Shown: positions 23,920 to 37,558 of the stretch, one piece after another
How positions within the stretch are numbered: the stretch's first letter is position 1
Layout: each line of letters begins with the position of its first letter
Assembly (NCBI GenBank): GCA_000697475.1
Contig: JNEU01001116.1
Location: 51,797 to 115,796 of the forward strand
DNA from: Lichtheimia corymbifera B2541
Lineage: Eukaryota > Mucoromycota > Mucoromycetes > Mucorales > Lichtheimiaceae
Direction of reading: 5' to 3'
Length of the DNA: 64,000 nt
Notes under the pieces: model-generated
Seen by the model: the letters and a program-made list of their open reading frames with translations, nothing else
Databases searched by the model: none
Told to the model about the DNA's origin: nothing
Program-made: the position numbers and the translations under genes

Positions 23920-24582
23920 GGCAACAACAGTAGCAGAGAATGGTGATGAAAAGTGCTTCGGAAAGAAATGTGATACACATGCATATTTCCACTGATGGGA
24001 GTAATGTTCCGCACATTCAAGGCACGCACATTTTGCATTCCTGCCGAAATCATTTGGTGTCACCCTGCGCCAAATCGTCGGATGCATTTATCGGATCTTG
24101 ATGGTCACGTGCATCGCCTCTATAGCCAATCAATGCCAATTTGATATTTCATTTTGCATCAAGCCATTTGTAATACAGCTCGTTGCATAGAAATAAAGAG
24201 TAATATCAATAAAGATGATTAAAGTAAGCTGCTTTTATTGTAGTCATCAAGGTATCATTTGCTATTGAACCTACCATTACACTCGGCAACATGTAGGAGA
24301 ATCTAAGCATTTGATACGTGTGGCGTAAGCCACACTCACTGTAACTCTTTGTATGGTACACATATCTTAATGAAGATTGCTTGTATTGCGGTGTAGGTAA
24401 TGGCTGATAGCTGTCATCCAAACTAGACATTACGTTTTAAATGGGTCAAGGGAACCAAACCGGCCAATGTGTCCATATCCTTCCATCTCATGCAACAAAG
24501 CAATGCACTACTAAGGTCCATATCCATGTCCATATGAATTCGTATGTATTAATCAAATTGCTACACAGAAATAAAGATGCTT

Positions 24583-25700
24583 CTATACAATGGCTAGCTG
24601 TTGTTCAAGTAAAGAGGGTGTAGAAAAAGGTTGCTGCAACTTTGATCCAATGCATGGGGTAAAGACCTTCCTAGCAGCTGTGGCAGAGGAGTGTGCAAGA
24701 GTGCGTGTGTTGTAGTAGAGTGACAAGGATGTGAACGCTGTATCAGGCAATAGAGTAAAGACCTTGCTAATGGCAACTGCTGGAACGAATGCTGCTACGA
24801 TTGGTTGTGGTTGAGGATTGTACAAGAGAACGTGCAGTGTCAAGGAACGCGGGTGTTGTAGTAGTGGGGTGTACACGCCATGGGACTTGCCATTCAGTCA
24901 AAGGCAATAGGATCAAGGCTGTTGTAGGATTGACATGATGGGTTGAAGTAGGACAATCGTTCGCACGGAGTAGTTCTAGTTGAATGGGGCAACAGTTGAG
25001 ATTGGGAGAAGGAAGAGGGAAGAAGAGCTGGAAATTAAATAGATCAGGTACTGCCCTATAAATCTATGAACACTCTAATTAATGCATGATCTTGAGATTG
25101 CCTCTCTCGAACCTGAAACTTTCACACGATATGCTCCTTGACATGGTGATCAACTTTGTATTAATAAAGAACCCACACTTCATTCAAAGATTTTGAGTGG
25201 GAGGGTATAATGGGGGGTTACTATGACCGGCGGAAACTCCTGAACCGGCCGGATTCATTGAAAAGTCAATTAGTATGAATTACCTTGGGATTCCCCACTT
25301 TGAACTTGAAACTTGGTAAGAAGGTTCTCTGAGTCATGCTGATCAATTCCATTCATTTAAAAACCATATACTTCATTATGATATTTTATGAATCGGACGG
25401 TCCAAATTTAGGAGGTACGACGGACGGACTGAGTGCAAGTACGGTGTATAGTGCACACCCCCGCGGTTGTCCACCTCCATCGTCAAAATTGGTCAGACGG
25501 TGGGCTTCGATATGCTGATCAAGTCCATTCATTTGAAAGCCGTATGCTTCATTATGAAATTGTGAATGGGAAACGTCCGACGATAAACGGATGGGAATAT
25601 AAGTAGTGTGGATGGTGCATAACCTTTAGATTGTCCATCTCAGACTTGAAACTTGGTCAGAAGGTTCGCTGAGGCCTATTGATCAGATCAAATCTGGTCT
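24583..25700 (-). repeat. Interspersed repeat, copy 1 (inverted relative to 49.1-50.6 kb)
   Basis: Read on the minus strand, 25,040 down to 24,590 matches 50,130-50,520 plus: shared landmarks are CCCCATTCAACTA, GCGAACGATTGT, ATGTCAATCCTACAAC, TTGCCTTTGACTGAATGGCA and TTGACACTGCACGTTCTCTTG. Upstream of it, 25,080-25,690 holds two or three degenerate units around TTCATTATGAA and TTGATCAGCAT, also present as repeated units at 49,120-50,000. A 98-codon frame (24,583-24,876 minus) is partly conserved in the second copy. No transposase, reverse transcriptase, LTR or terminal inverted repeat was seen, so this is a non-autonomous or satellite-related element. Confidence 0.7.
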
Positions 25701-25781
25701 TTGGGTGGTTATGCTACTTAAATCAAAGAGATCTTCTTTCACGGCAAGCATCTACTCGTCTCACGCCTGTGCAATTTTAAG

Positions 25782-25804
25782 TCTCTCTCTCTCTCTCTCT
25801 CTCT
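25782..25804. repeat. (CT)n microsatellite
   Basis: About 23 bases of uninterrupted TC dinucleotides. It lies roughly 100 bp beyond the stop of the ThrE-family gene and has no coding role. Confidence 0.9.
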
Positions 25805-25902
25805 TCCTCAGGGTCAGGTACTTTGGGATTAGAAACAACATACTACAACAGGTTTCTTTATGTACTAATCAACATTGCTATGTTCAAGATGGCGTTCTAC
25901 TG

Positions 25903-27570
25903 CTAGTATGACAAATAAAGGTATCGCCGCTTTCCCTTTGGATACACCAACAAGGTGGCTGTGAATAATCCAACCGCAATTCCAAGAGAGGCAACCACCA
26001 TCTGGATGGCAAACGATGTACCTTGGTCATCTTGGCGTATCAAAAAGTATGCACCCTGAATACCAACGCTACCGGGAACGAGCAAGACAATACCGCATGA
26101 CAATGGAACCAGTGCCAAATCTCCAGTGACCTTGAGATATAGATTGCCGAAAAGACCCACGCTAAACGCGCTAATCGTACCAACAATTTGATAATTGGTA
26201 ATCACCTTGCTTGCTATCAACGTTGTACCAAATCCAACAGCGGAACAAAACACCATGGATGGCCATTGTTGCAGTGTCGCTCCTAATGTCGTTGCCATGC
26301 TGATTGCCACAAATGGAAACATGCCAACGTAAATCCAGGGTGGCATGCTGCCTGAACAGGTATCAAAGTCAGTTGGTGACGAGGTTGGATCCAATGCATC
26401 ATAAATGCTCGTGCCGATCTCGAGCCCGTATCCAATGAATAAAGCATAAATCAATGCATAAATGAACCGAATGGTGCCTGTAATCACGTGTTTGGCTGAT
26501 AATTCCATCTACACGTAACCAAATTAATTCACATGGCAATGCGTAGAATTTTTCTTGCTTACGTACAATTGACATGGTTAAAATGTATCCCGGTAACAAG
26601 GTTGCTGTGGCAGAGAGTGATACACCAGTAAAACAAATCCATGGATTGAGTGCCTTGGCAACGAATGCCACGAGGATGGCAGTGGATATTTCAAAGATGT
26701 TGCAATACGATGCGTACTTTCCGGCGACGAGAGTGAGCGTGCCAACCATGAGCCCAAGACCACCACTCACAGCTGTATCCATCCATGATCCATTAAACAT
26801 GACAGGCGTTGTCAGCAGACTAGATACTGTGTGTGCCATTAGAATAGCCAATGGGCCCCAAGTAGGTGATGCTTGAGCGATATCCTCCAGCTTGTCAATA
26901 CATTCTTGCAATGGCAGCTTTTTGTGACATATAGCGTTGGCGATCCCTGTCACTTTGGCTAGCTTTCCCATATCGAATCCTTGTGGACATCGTACGAGTA
27001 GAGTGCGTGGTTGCATATCACCAAAACATATCATCATAATACCTGGGATGAAAAAGAAAGTAGCTTCGAGACCAAGGACATGTGCTGCTTGTTCCAATGA
27101 TTGCTCCTATAAAAGTATGTCAATAGATGGTCAATAGATACAAAGTATGTATGTAGCTTACAATGCGATGACACGGGGCACCATACAAGAGTAAACTCCT
27201 CGACAGATTCACCAGCACTCGACGCTTGAGCAACATGAGATCGTCATCATCATCATCATCGTCATCAGGTCCCCATTCTTCATCTTTTTTCTTCTCGTTG
27301 AATGTAGGCACGCCATCACAACCTCTTCGTCTTGCATCGTTGAGTGCATTGCGGATAGTGCTCCAGTGGATACGGATGGCTTTTGTCTCACTTGCCAGGC
27401 ATATTGATTCAGGATATGAAATGCTAGTTTTCATTGTCATAGCAGGCTTAGACATGTATAGGATATATAGAAGATATAAATACAGTAGCACTTACTGAAG
27501 AAAAGAGGTCTTTGTCCTTGGGAAAGAGTAAGCAGTGTATGTTGATTCTTGATGATGGATGTTGATTCAT
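25903..27570 (-). CDS. ThrE/Prm10-family membrane transporter (DUF1212)
   Basis: Four exons: 27496-27570, 27162-27446, 26567-27106, 25903-26508; 1506 nt, 501 aa. The cytosolic N-terminal domain has the family start LLLYGAPCHRIEQSLEQAAHVLG and the FFFIPGIMMICFGD stretch. About ten hydrophobic segments follow in two blocks (about 210-310 and 320-495), matching the ThrE (N-terminal) and ThrE_2 (C-terminal) halves. Bacterial ThrE exports threonine and serine; yeast Prm10 and relatives are pheromone-regulated membrane proteins of unclear substrate. An acidic Asp run (about residue 80) is a local insertion. The first exon (25 codons) was chosen because it gives an ATG and closes phase; the alternative is a start within exon 2. 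Promoter shared with the divergent acyltransferase, 275 bp between ATGs. Confidence 0.85.
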
Positions 27571-27845
27571 CTCCTAGCCAGCTCTTTTGGGAATCTTATT
27601 TACTATTTGCATCAAGACGGCCCCATAAAACGTGCATATTAGATCCAAGAACAATGACTACCAAAGGATTCATTGCCATGATACGTACATGACAACTCAT
27701 TGTTTCGCCGACGAGTACCGATGTCCTTTGTTGTGGAACCCAGTCAACCGATATTCCCGCCAACAGCTAGCGAAGCTAAGCTTTTTCTTTTCTTGTCAAA
27801 TCAACACCAAGGCGATCGTCTCAAAGCCTGACTCCACATTGTCGC

Positions 27846-29275
27846 ATGAGCCCTATTCGATCCATTTCGGAAGCGGTCAATGCCGTGTCGGCTGTTGTGT
27901 TCTTGTTCGGGTAACTCCATGGCGACTGTTGTATAGAAGCGATCACCGGGGGCTAACTTTTGAGTTCAACAACCAGCATGGCAGGCACATTGCAGGTGGT
28001 GCAAGTAACGTCATTTCTATTGCGGCCATTCTCGGAAAAGTTGCTTGTGCGCATAAACTCGAGGCTTGTGGGCACCATGTGGACGGCTATGCAGGTAAGA
28101 AATCTATTTGTTTGGCATATGCTGTCAATGACTAATATTGCCTTTGTGTAGTATATATTTGAAGTGAGTATATGCATGGATGGAGATTGGACGAAACGAC
28201 TCACGTGAGATCATATTTCAAGCGTCGTCAAAAGGCAAGGATAACCTATTCGGGTGATCGTCTTCCGGACAAGGAATCAGCCATTGTCATCAGCAACCAC
28301 CGTTCTTGGACCGATTTTTATTTATTACATTCGGTGGCTATTCGTCGAGGAATGCTCAGCAATTGTAAAGTAAGTATTATTGAGGATTGGTGGTAAGGTT
28401 GATGATGATACTCATTGATTACGTTTAGTATTTTGTCAAGGATTCATTGAAATGGGTAAGCTATTTGGAGAGGGAAGGATATCAACACGTAAATAAAAGA
28501 AGGCTAATCAACAATCTTGTGCAGTTGCCGTTCTTTGGATGGGGCATGTGGGTAAGTTGAAGATGTGTGGCGTCCAACCCCTTCTCACGCATATATTTAC
28601 GCCACAATGTTGCAGCTTGCCGACTTTTTATTTGTTCGTCGCAATTGGTTACGAGATCAACGCAGGATACAAAACACCTTTTCCAACATCAAACGATTAC
28701 AGACACCTGTGTGGATTACGAGTTTTGTCGAAGGAACACGATTTTCTCCAATCAAATTACGCGAGGTGGGTTTATTCAATTCAAGTATCAAAGAGAGGGA
28801 TGCTGATCGAACAATCATATGTAGTGTCAAGCATTTGAAAAGGAACGTGGATTTACAATCATGTGTAACGTGCTTCTACCACGCACCAAGGGCTTTGTTA
28901 CATGCATCAATGCATTTCGATTTTCTCATGTGAAATACGTTTATGGTAAGTTTCCTCGCTGCATTTTTCATGCATTGATCCTCACTCATTTCCTCCATCA
29001 TAGATTTTACCATCTGCTACAACCACCGACTGCAGGACAATACCACAGAGTTCAATGTGGCACCTGACATGGTGCGTGTGCATGTTCGAGAGCTTGGAGA
29101 TGAATACGAGTTCCACGTCAATGTACGACGATATCCGATTGAAGAATTACCAAATGACGACGAGCAGCTGGCTGCTTGGTTACGACAACGCTATGTAGAA
29201 AAGGATCAGCTATTGACCCGTATGCGTGAAAGGTGGACTGAAGGCATGGAGGTGTGGAGCGAGGAAAGGTGGTGA
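27846..29275 (+). CDS. PlsC-family lysophospholipid acyltransferase
   Basis: Nine exons: 27846-27910, 27977-28094, 28152-28163, 28223-28369, 28429-28455, 28525-28551, 28616-28765, 28825-28945, 29004-29275; 939 nt, 312 aa. The acyltransferase motifs are present: NHRSWTD (NHx4D, 90-96) and FVEGTRFS (EGTR), with a KWLPFFGWGMW block between them and an LPRTKGF motif after. This set is typical of eukaryotic AGPAT3/4/5 and LCLAT1-type enzymes that acylate lysophosphatidic acid or lysocardiolipin at ER or mitochondrial membranes. One hydrophobic segment lies near the N-terminus. Exon 3 is a 12-nt microexon, needed to join the flanking exons in frame. Exons 5 and 6 are only 27 nt each. The exon 2 acceptor could alternatively be 12 bases upstream. 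Confidence 0.87.
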
Positions 29276-29382
29276 TCATCATCATCATGACCGGAGTTTC
29301 GTATCCAAAAAGGTGTTCCGGTTTCAGTTGGCTACTAGAATAGTTTAGATAGTCGTATGATTATTGTTCTTTTTTCCTTTTC

Positions 29383-31103
<1,721 letters not shown>

Positions 31104-31489
31104 ATGACTCGACTGAATGGCACATTTGATGCGTCTACCATATCCATCATGATATGTATGCATTTCTATTTCTTTGTGGCGTCTCCTGCATAATGGTAAC
31201 AAAAAAGTCGAGCTGTGTCCAGCATGCAGCATTGAAAAGGGGTTACATAGTAGATTCATTGTCCCGTATTATACATGTAGAATGGTATCATAGCAACGTA
31301 AGATGTTTTTTTATTTTCATTGTCTGTAGACTTGATAGGCAACAACAACAATAAAAGAACTACGACTAGTGTATTTTGTGGTCAGGTGCAGCAGCAGCGC
31401 CCTTTCGGTAAATTGATCTTTCATTCTGCGGACTCCTCGTCTCTTTGCAGCTTTTTTCTTCAGGATCCAATCCCACACCGATTGACACC
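31104..31489. other. Intergenic region before the zinc-knuckle gene
   Basis: These 386 bases hold the 3' flank of the fumarate reductase gene and the promoter and leader of the next gene. No coding signal was seen beyond a short in-frame upstream extension starting at 31445. Confidence 0.5.
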
Positions 31490-34400
31490 ATGGAGACGCC
31501 CATTGAGGTTCTTCGCATTCAGCACAGTGCAATATCCAAGGAATTGAGTCGGTTCAGGGCGTGCGATAGTGAGACACGGTGCTTATATTGTCGTGAATGG
31601 TCTCAATATGTCTACAAGAAGCATTTCATATGGAGTGCGAAAACGCAGGAAGATGTGACCATGGAGGACCCAGAACGTCTGTTGGCCGGCAAGTACCAGA
31701 TCAACTTGTTGAATGGAACCACGCCTTCGAAGCAAAAGGAAAGATCGCCAAAGTTGTCAGAACGCTTTGAAAAGTTATTGGAGACACAGTCTGAATCGAG
31801 CAGCGATGCGACATTGACCGAGGAGATCATATCAGCATGTACACTGTGGCAGACGTTGCCTAGCAGCTTATCAGCGTTACCACCCATTTTCGAGCCAGTT
31901 CAGTTCAATCCATATCCTGACGCGATACCTTTATCGGATGATCCAAAGGAGCCTTCACAGTTACTCGACCCTTTGATTATTGAACGACAATCGTTATGTC
32001 TACCAGCTGAAGGATTTCATCTTCTCAAGAATCTTACAGGGGATATCCTCATGTCACATTCTCAACCCACTTGTGCACACACTCGACCATCAGCACGTTC
32101 ACCATCAGAGCTAGAGACTGAGCGTGCCATTTACAATGAGAAACTTGCAGCAGTGACAACATCAGCTATGAACGATTTGGAACGTGCTCTTGACCACTCA
32201 TGGCGTCATCTCAGTGAATTTCTTCAACGCTTACTTGATTTGGAACGAGAACGCAATGCATTGATGGGCCGTAGATCAAAAGACAGCGTGGATCGATTTG
32301 CTGACGCTCAACATTTACCAACCAGTTTTCAGGAACATTGGGATCGTGCTATGGTTGCCTATAAGAAGAAACGACCCGATGTCGCTGCTATGGATAATGC
32401 CGTACGAGATTACTTTGATCAATTGGCAGGATGCGTTGAGCGATTTCACAATGAATTTGCAATGCCACGATTGGATGCTTTACAGGCCTTGATTCAAAAG
32501 TTATGGGATCTGGTGGTGCCGACTATTCAGAAAATGGCGGATCGGATGGCATCCCATGAGCAACAGGATGAACGTCACATGGAGAATTGCAAAGCAGTAT
32601 CAGCATCCTTACGCGGATTACACCCTGCTGATGATGTCAATGTCGCTGTCCGTCGTATTCAGACCGAGATGGATCGTCGTATTCGAGAATTTCGTCAGGA
32701 TGCCAATGCCGTTGTCAACAATTTCACTGCAGAAGCCAAGGCAACAGTGGCAGGTCGACTCGAGAAGCTTGCTCAGAAGGATTTCAAGAAGCGTGTCAAG
32801 CGAGCTGAGAATGGATACAATGCTTTACGACAGTATTTCAAGTATGAGGTCACTCAAAAGATCTTTCCAGAGCCTCTGTTTTGCAAATTTTGTCTTGTTT
32901 GCATTGAAGCACTTATGCAGGAAGGGGAAGTCATGGAGGCTGTCACGATTGAAAAGGAGGTGAAGCGTTTTCTCGAGTCACACAAGGATCTGGTGCGTCA
33001 ACGTCAATTATTACTCAACGAATTTGAGGATGGTGTCCAAACTGGTCGGCGTGAATTGGCTGGTGTATTGGGGAAGCTCTTTTTGAAGGAGGGAATGCGT
33101 ATCCAAGGCGAGAATCTGGCTCTCAAACGACAGAATATGCTTCTTCAATCGATGAAACTCAATGATTCGCAAGACGCTCAATCCACATCTTCCAGCAGCA
33201 AAAAGAAGAACAAGAAGAAAAAGAAGAAAAAGAAAGGAACAGCAGCAGCAACAGCAGCATCGTCATCATCATCACAACCAACAATCACCAATGATGCTAC
33301 ATCTATTTCTGCCAATGAAAGCAGCCGTGCTCCTTCAACTTGTTCATCACCCAAGCCAGCACTTGAAACGACAAAGCATCTATCGACCAATGGCTTATCA
33401 GATGATCAAGAAAAGCAGTCGATAGATGATAAAGGTAAAGAGTAGAGAAAATGGTGTGTAGGGGATTGCAGTACTAATCTATTGTATAGGAGAGCAAGAG
33501 ATGTTGGATCAGGATCAGCAGGAGAGTCAACAAGATGACATTGTGGATACGAATGATTCCAAGGATGATACCACAAAGGAAGAGCAGAAATCACCATCAA
33601 TCGATGATCAACAAGAGGAGGATGGATGGATGACAGTGACATCTTCGAAACGCAAAAAGGACAACAGCCATCGTGAAGCAGCTTTGGAGAGCAAAACGGA
33701 AGCAATCACACCATCTACACCAACAACGCCTACGACTATACCTGATAACTCACCCTCCATTGCCACAGTTACATCTACCATGTCATCCAAACAACCAGAA
33801 CCTTCAAAGTCAACTGAAGCTGAAGCAGTTAATGTTCCTTCATCATCACCGCCACCACCACCAACACAAGAATCCATTCCTGCTAATCAGGAACAGCAAA
33901 CGCAACCAGAGCCATCATCAGCACAACAACTTCAACCTCCTGGTCTCAGCAATGATACGTCAGATCAAATTTCGAGTCTATCACATGATCAATTGGTTGC
34001 CTTGGTTACAAATTTACGGCAAGAAAATGGGCAATTAATGCAAGCGGTGACTGCCATGCGACAAGAGATGGGAATGGTATCACGGCAATATGCGGAAATG
34101 ATGGCATTATCTCGGGAGCGTGAGGAGCAAATGGCACAACTATATGAAACGCGCCGACGAGCTGATATGGAGGAGGCTAGACGACACATTTCAGCCTTGG
34201 AAGCCAAAGTTTCGGCTATGCAACAACATGACGGCTTATCACCTATCAAATGTGGACCACCACCACCATCGCCAGCATCCATTGGAGCCAATAGTAGCGG
34301 TATGGGAGGAGGGATTGGATCAGGTGTCATGGCAGGCTTTGGCAACCAAGATCTATTTGCTGGATATCGAGAAGAAATGCGCTCTCAGCAGTATAATGCA

Positions 34401-34592
34401 CGCCACTTTTGGCAAAATTCCATTCGAATGCGCTGTGGCAATTGTGGCGGTCTTGGTCATGCTAGCTCTGATTGCAAGGTAATATAGCCATCTTTATGTA
34501 TTATGGATTGGAAACTAACGTCTCAATAGGATGCATGTCGATATTGTGGCTCGAACGATCATTTATCCGAATCATGTCAGTTCATTAGTTAA
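31490..34592 (+). CDS. Large coiled-coil protein with two C-terminal CCHC zinc knuckles
   Basis: Three exons: 31490-33434, 33490-34478, 34530-34592; 2997 nt, 998 aa. The N-terminus has a Cys-containing segment RCLYCREWSQYV (about 27-40). Residues 200-560 form long helices, including a striking run of Arg/Glu-rich coils. A Lys tract at about 575-585 is followed by a Ser/Pro/Gln-rich disordered region, then a coiled coil (about 820-880). The end carries two zinc knuckles of the exact CX2CX4HX4C form: Cys964-Cys967-His972-Cys977 and Cys981-Cys984-His989-Cys994, the second coded largely by a 63-nt last exon. Zinc knuckles usually bind single-stranded RNA or DNA; this could be an RNA-binding factor. 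It is not a Gag protein: no protease or polymerase follows. Family not recognised. Start has a CACCATGG context. Confidence 0.78.
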
Positions 34593-34908
34593 AAACAGCA
34601 TCTCTCATTTTACACAACCATTATCATCATCACTCTTGCATTTATCCTTCCCTTGTACATTCCCTCGCATTCACCCTCCTTTATCCAAAAAGTATCTTGT
34701 ATAGTTTTGTTACCTTTTCTAATAGAGATTGACATGTTTTGAGTACACGCATATCAAGTTGTTCTATTTCAAGAAGAGTGGGTAGCGGGATATTTTGATG
34801 ACACGTGATTGGTTGGATATTCGGGGGGAGGGGGAGGGGGAGCACTAGGTAATCAGCAGGTTGGGCAATTGTTAGTACTCCCTCTCTCTAATCGCGTATA
34901 CGACCGAG
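34593..34908. other. Intergenic region with G-rich tract and uL22 leader
   Basis: Contains the zinc-knuckle gene 3' flank, a G-rich run (about 34820-34845) and, near its right end, a pyrimidine-rich stretch (34875-34890) that looks like the transcription start zone of the ribosomal protein gene. Confidence 0.5.
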
Positions 34909-35026
34909 GTAAGCAACATGGGAACAGTGATCAATAGGATGGGATGAATGAATGGATGAATGGATAAAAGGATGATGGATGAAAGGGATGGATGAACTGA
35001 TGAATGGATTGGATTATCGATTATAG
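34909..35026 (+). other. Probable 5'-UTR intron of the ribosomal protein uL22 gene
   Basis: GAG|GTAAGC at 34909 and a TTATAG acceptor at 35025-35026, six bases from the ATG, define a 118-bp intron in the leader. It is filled with imperfect GGAT/GATGAAT repeats. Leader introns are common in fungal ribosomal protein genes. Confidence 0.5.
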
Positions 35027-35031
35027 GCATC

Positions 35032-35792
35032 ATGGTGAGATACGCTGCCACTCCCTCCAACGAATCCAAGGGTACGTTCAATGATCTATTATACAGGGTC
35101 AATGCATCTCACATTTGTATTATTCGATATAGCTGCCAAGTCCCGTGGTTCTTACCTTCGTGTTCACGCAAGTATCGAGAAAAGCATACTATCAAAGGTA
35201 TACAAGTATAGGCTGACAGGTGTTTTTTCCCTTCTTTTTCTATAGTTCAAGAACACCCACGAAGTTGCCGCTGCTATTCAGGGCTTGAAGTTGAGCAAGG
35301 CTTACTCTTACTTGAAGAACGTCAACGAGCACAAGGAAGCTATTCCTTTCCGTCACTTCAACGGTGGTGTTGGTCGTACTTCCCAAGTCAAGCAGTTCAA
35401 GACTACCCAAGGTCGCTGGCCCGTCAAGTCTATCAAGTTCGTCACTGACTTGCTCAAGAACGCTGAATCCAACGCCGAAGCTAAGGGTTTGAACGTTGAG
35501 GAACTTTACATTTCCAGCATCATCGTCAACCAAGCCCCCAAGCACCGTCGTCGCACTTACCGTGCTCACGGTAGAATGTAAGTTCTTTTATAAGGAGGAT
35601 GGTATATACATGACTTTTGATCTAATGGATGTGTATGTTTTTTTTTAAAGCAACCCCTTCATGAGCTCCCCTTGCCACATTGAAGTTATCCTCACCGAGA
35701 AGGAAGAGTCTGTTCCTGCCGCCACTGGCAAGAAGGTTGCTCGTCTTAACGCTCGTCAATTGGCTCGCAACGCCCGCCTCGCCCGTGCTTAA
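35032..35792 (+). CDS. RPL17: 60S ribosomal protein uL22 (L17)
   Basis: Four exons: 35032-35071, 35133-35167, 35246-35577, 35651-35792; 549 nt, 182 aa. The peptide is almost textbook uL22: [19 protein letters not shown] at the start, [32 protein letters not shown] and the [15 protein letters not shown] loop that lines the exit tunnel. Codon use is visibly more biased than in the neighbours (CTC, AAG, GCC, CGT), as expected for a highly expressed gene. The second coding intron (35168-35245) begins with GC: only a GC donor yields the invariant RVHFKNT peptide. A likely leader intron lies just upstream. Confidence 0.97.
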
Positions 35793-36341
35793 AGATGTTG
35801 TCTAATCGTGCGTGACAAGAATAAAAAAGCAATACTTTTGTTGTCAATTATGTTTTTTCTTTTATTGCACTATTTGACGTCGTCTTAACGCATTTGTCTT
35901 TTGATTGCTGCTTTATTCAAGCACATGTGGGAGGCTTGCTGTATGCTCAGAGACGTTTATCAATTCAGTTTGCCGATATCGTTGATAGCGCTTCTGCCAA
36001 TAGTGGATGGATGATGTCGAGAGATATCATGCACCGGCATTTATGCAAGGCAATTGTTTAATTCCACCACCCATATGCCCATTACCATCACAGAAAGCAT
36101 TAGTTAAATCCAACCGGACACTTTATTCAGCGAGATTCTCAACACGATTGTCTATAATGTAAGCCAACACCCAAGAGTATCCCACAACCACAAATTTTCA
36201 TCCCATGTCCAGCTTCAGGAGACCCCATCTAATCCCATCCTTGCTAATCATGTAAGCCTCTTGAAATGACAACAGGAAATAAAGATTCTTTTGAATGCAA
36301 GTCGTACAAATGATTGGTATGTGGTTGTGGATTTATTGCAA
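35793..36341. other. Convergent 3' intergenic region
   Basis: About 550 bases between the 3' ends of uL22 (plus) and the proteasome subunit (minus). It contains both 3' flanks and no supported gene. Confidence 0.5.
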
Positions 36342-37558
36342 TCATGCATCAGTATCCATAGGTGCAACATCACTGTTTTCTGTAGTAGTAGTAGCCGATT
36401 GTTGTGCTGCTGCGGTACCGCTGCGTCGAGATCTTGCCGATTCGTCACCCAACATTTCAAGATATGGCTGCAGATCCTCTCCTTCAATGATTTGGAATTT
36501 CTTGTCCTTTCCAACAATAGCGAGTGAAGTGTTGTGAATGTTGAGTTCTTTATCCTGCTGCAAAGTGTCACGCAAAGCCAACAAGCCGTGTCGCACAAGT
36601 TCCTCCAAAGAAGCTATATAACAAAAAATGTCAATCGCTACTCACACCATCCCATCCATGATCACCATCCATGCTTACCTTCAGCAAATTGTTCATAGCT
36701 CTTTTCGAGATAGGTCTTGGCAGATTGAGAACGAGCACCAATCGACATGGCAAAGTATTCAAAGCAGGTACCGGAAGGCGATGCCTCAAACAAGTGTGGA
36801 CCCGTTTCCTAGACAACAACGTAAGATACCAAACCGATCGCGTATCCCTCATCCTAATCTTACATCGTAACCAGCAACCAATAATCCTACACCATAAGGT
36901 CGACGGCCATATTGTTGTGTATTGATTTGAGCCTCTGATGACGTGTATCATTGTTAGCTTTTCAAGCCAAGCCATTCATGCATGCGTTGTTTTGTCACTT
37001 ACTGTCAGCAATGGTTGTAACGATTCTTTGAACAGGAAGGGGTCGATCATACAACATCTTGGAACGCATTGCTTCGGTACGCATGAAATTGCTGTAGTCG
37101 GATCATTAATCATCAATCCTTCTCGAAACATGTGGATATTGCCTTACCTCAAGACACGAGCATCCGATGTCAGACCAGCAATAGCAATGCCCATATGATC
37201 ATCCACCTTGATAAGCTTTTTCTGGTACGATGCCAAATCACCCGATGAACGCTATACATCCACATATGCATTGAGTGAATATGCTCCAAACAATGGTATG
37301 TTGTTATTATTTGCTCACCTTGAGACCCAACAAGATAGCGTATTCGTTACTCCTCAAGCCAATAGCAGCTGAACCTTGCTTGACAGCTTCAACGGCATAC
37401 TCAACTTGATGGATGCGGCCTTGTGGTGACCAGGTCGAAACGTCATTGTCGTATTGATTTCGAAACTAGAAACAGGATAGCGGAAGGTGTGAATGTTGAG
37501 CGTTGTTTGTTGCTAGGAGATCGTCATTTGCTGCAAAAGAATAAACATCCCATACCAT
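36342..37558 (-). CDS. PSMA1: 20S proteasome subunit alpha type 1 (alpha6)
   Basis: Exons 37556-37558, 37319-37465, 37148-37251, 37003-37091, 36864-36934, 36679-36808, 36342-36613; 816 nt, 271 aa. The sequence follows the subunit from start to end: FRNQYDNDV, the alpha-subunit signature [49 protein letters not shown], and a helix [14 protein letters not shown], then an acidic, Thr/Ala-rich tail. The first coding exon is only the ATG; the second residue Phe comes from the next exon, and this is required to give the family N-terminus. This subunit forms part of the alpha ring and has no catalytic Thr. Confidence 0.95.

Larger units (their letters stand above)
23920..25902. other. Repeat-bearing intergenic region
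   Basis: Two kilobases without a supported gene. The left 600 bases are plain AT-rich spacer and the promoter of the minus-strand gene. The right part (24,583-25,700) is an inverted copy of a repeat block also found at 49.1-50.6 kb, listed separately. A (CT)n run lies at 25782-25804, close to the 3' end of the ThrE-family gene. Confidence 0.6.

Noticed and set aside
34420..34592. Zinc knuckles as part of a retroelement Gag
   Set aside because: The host protein is 998 aa, spliced, with no capsid-like domain and no pol region behind it. Better read as a cellular protein.
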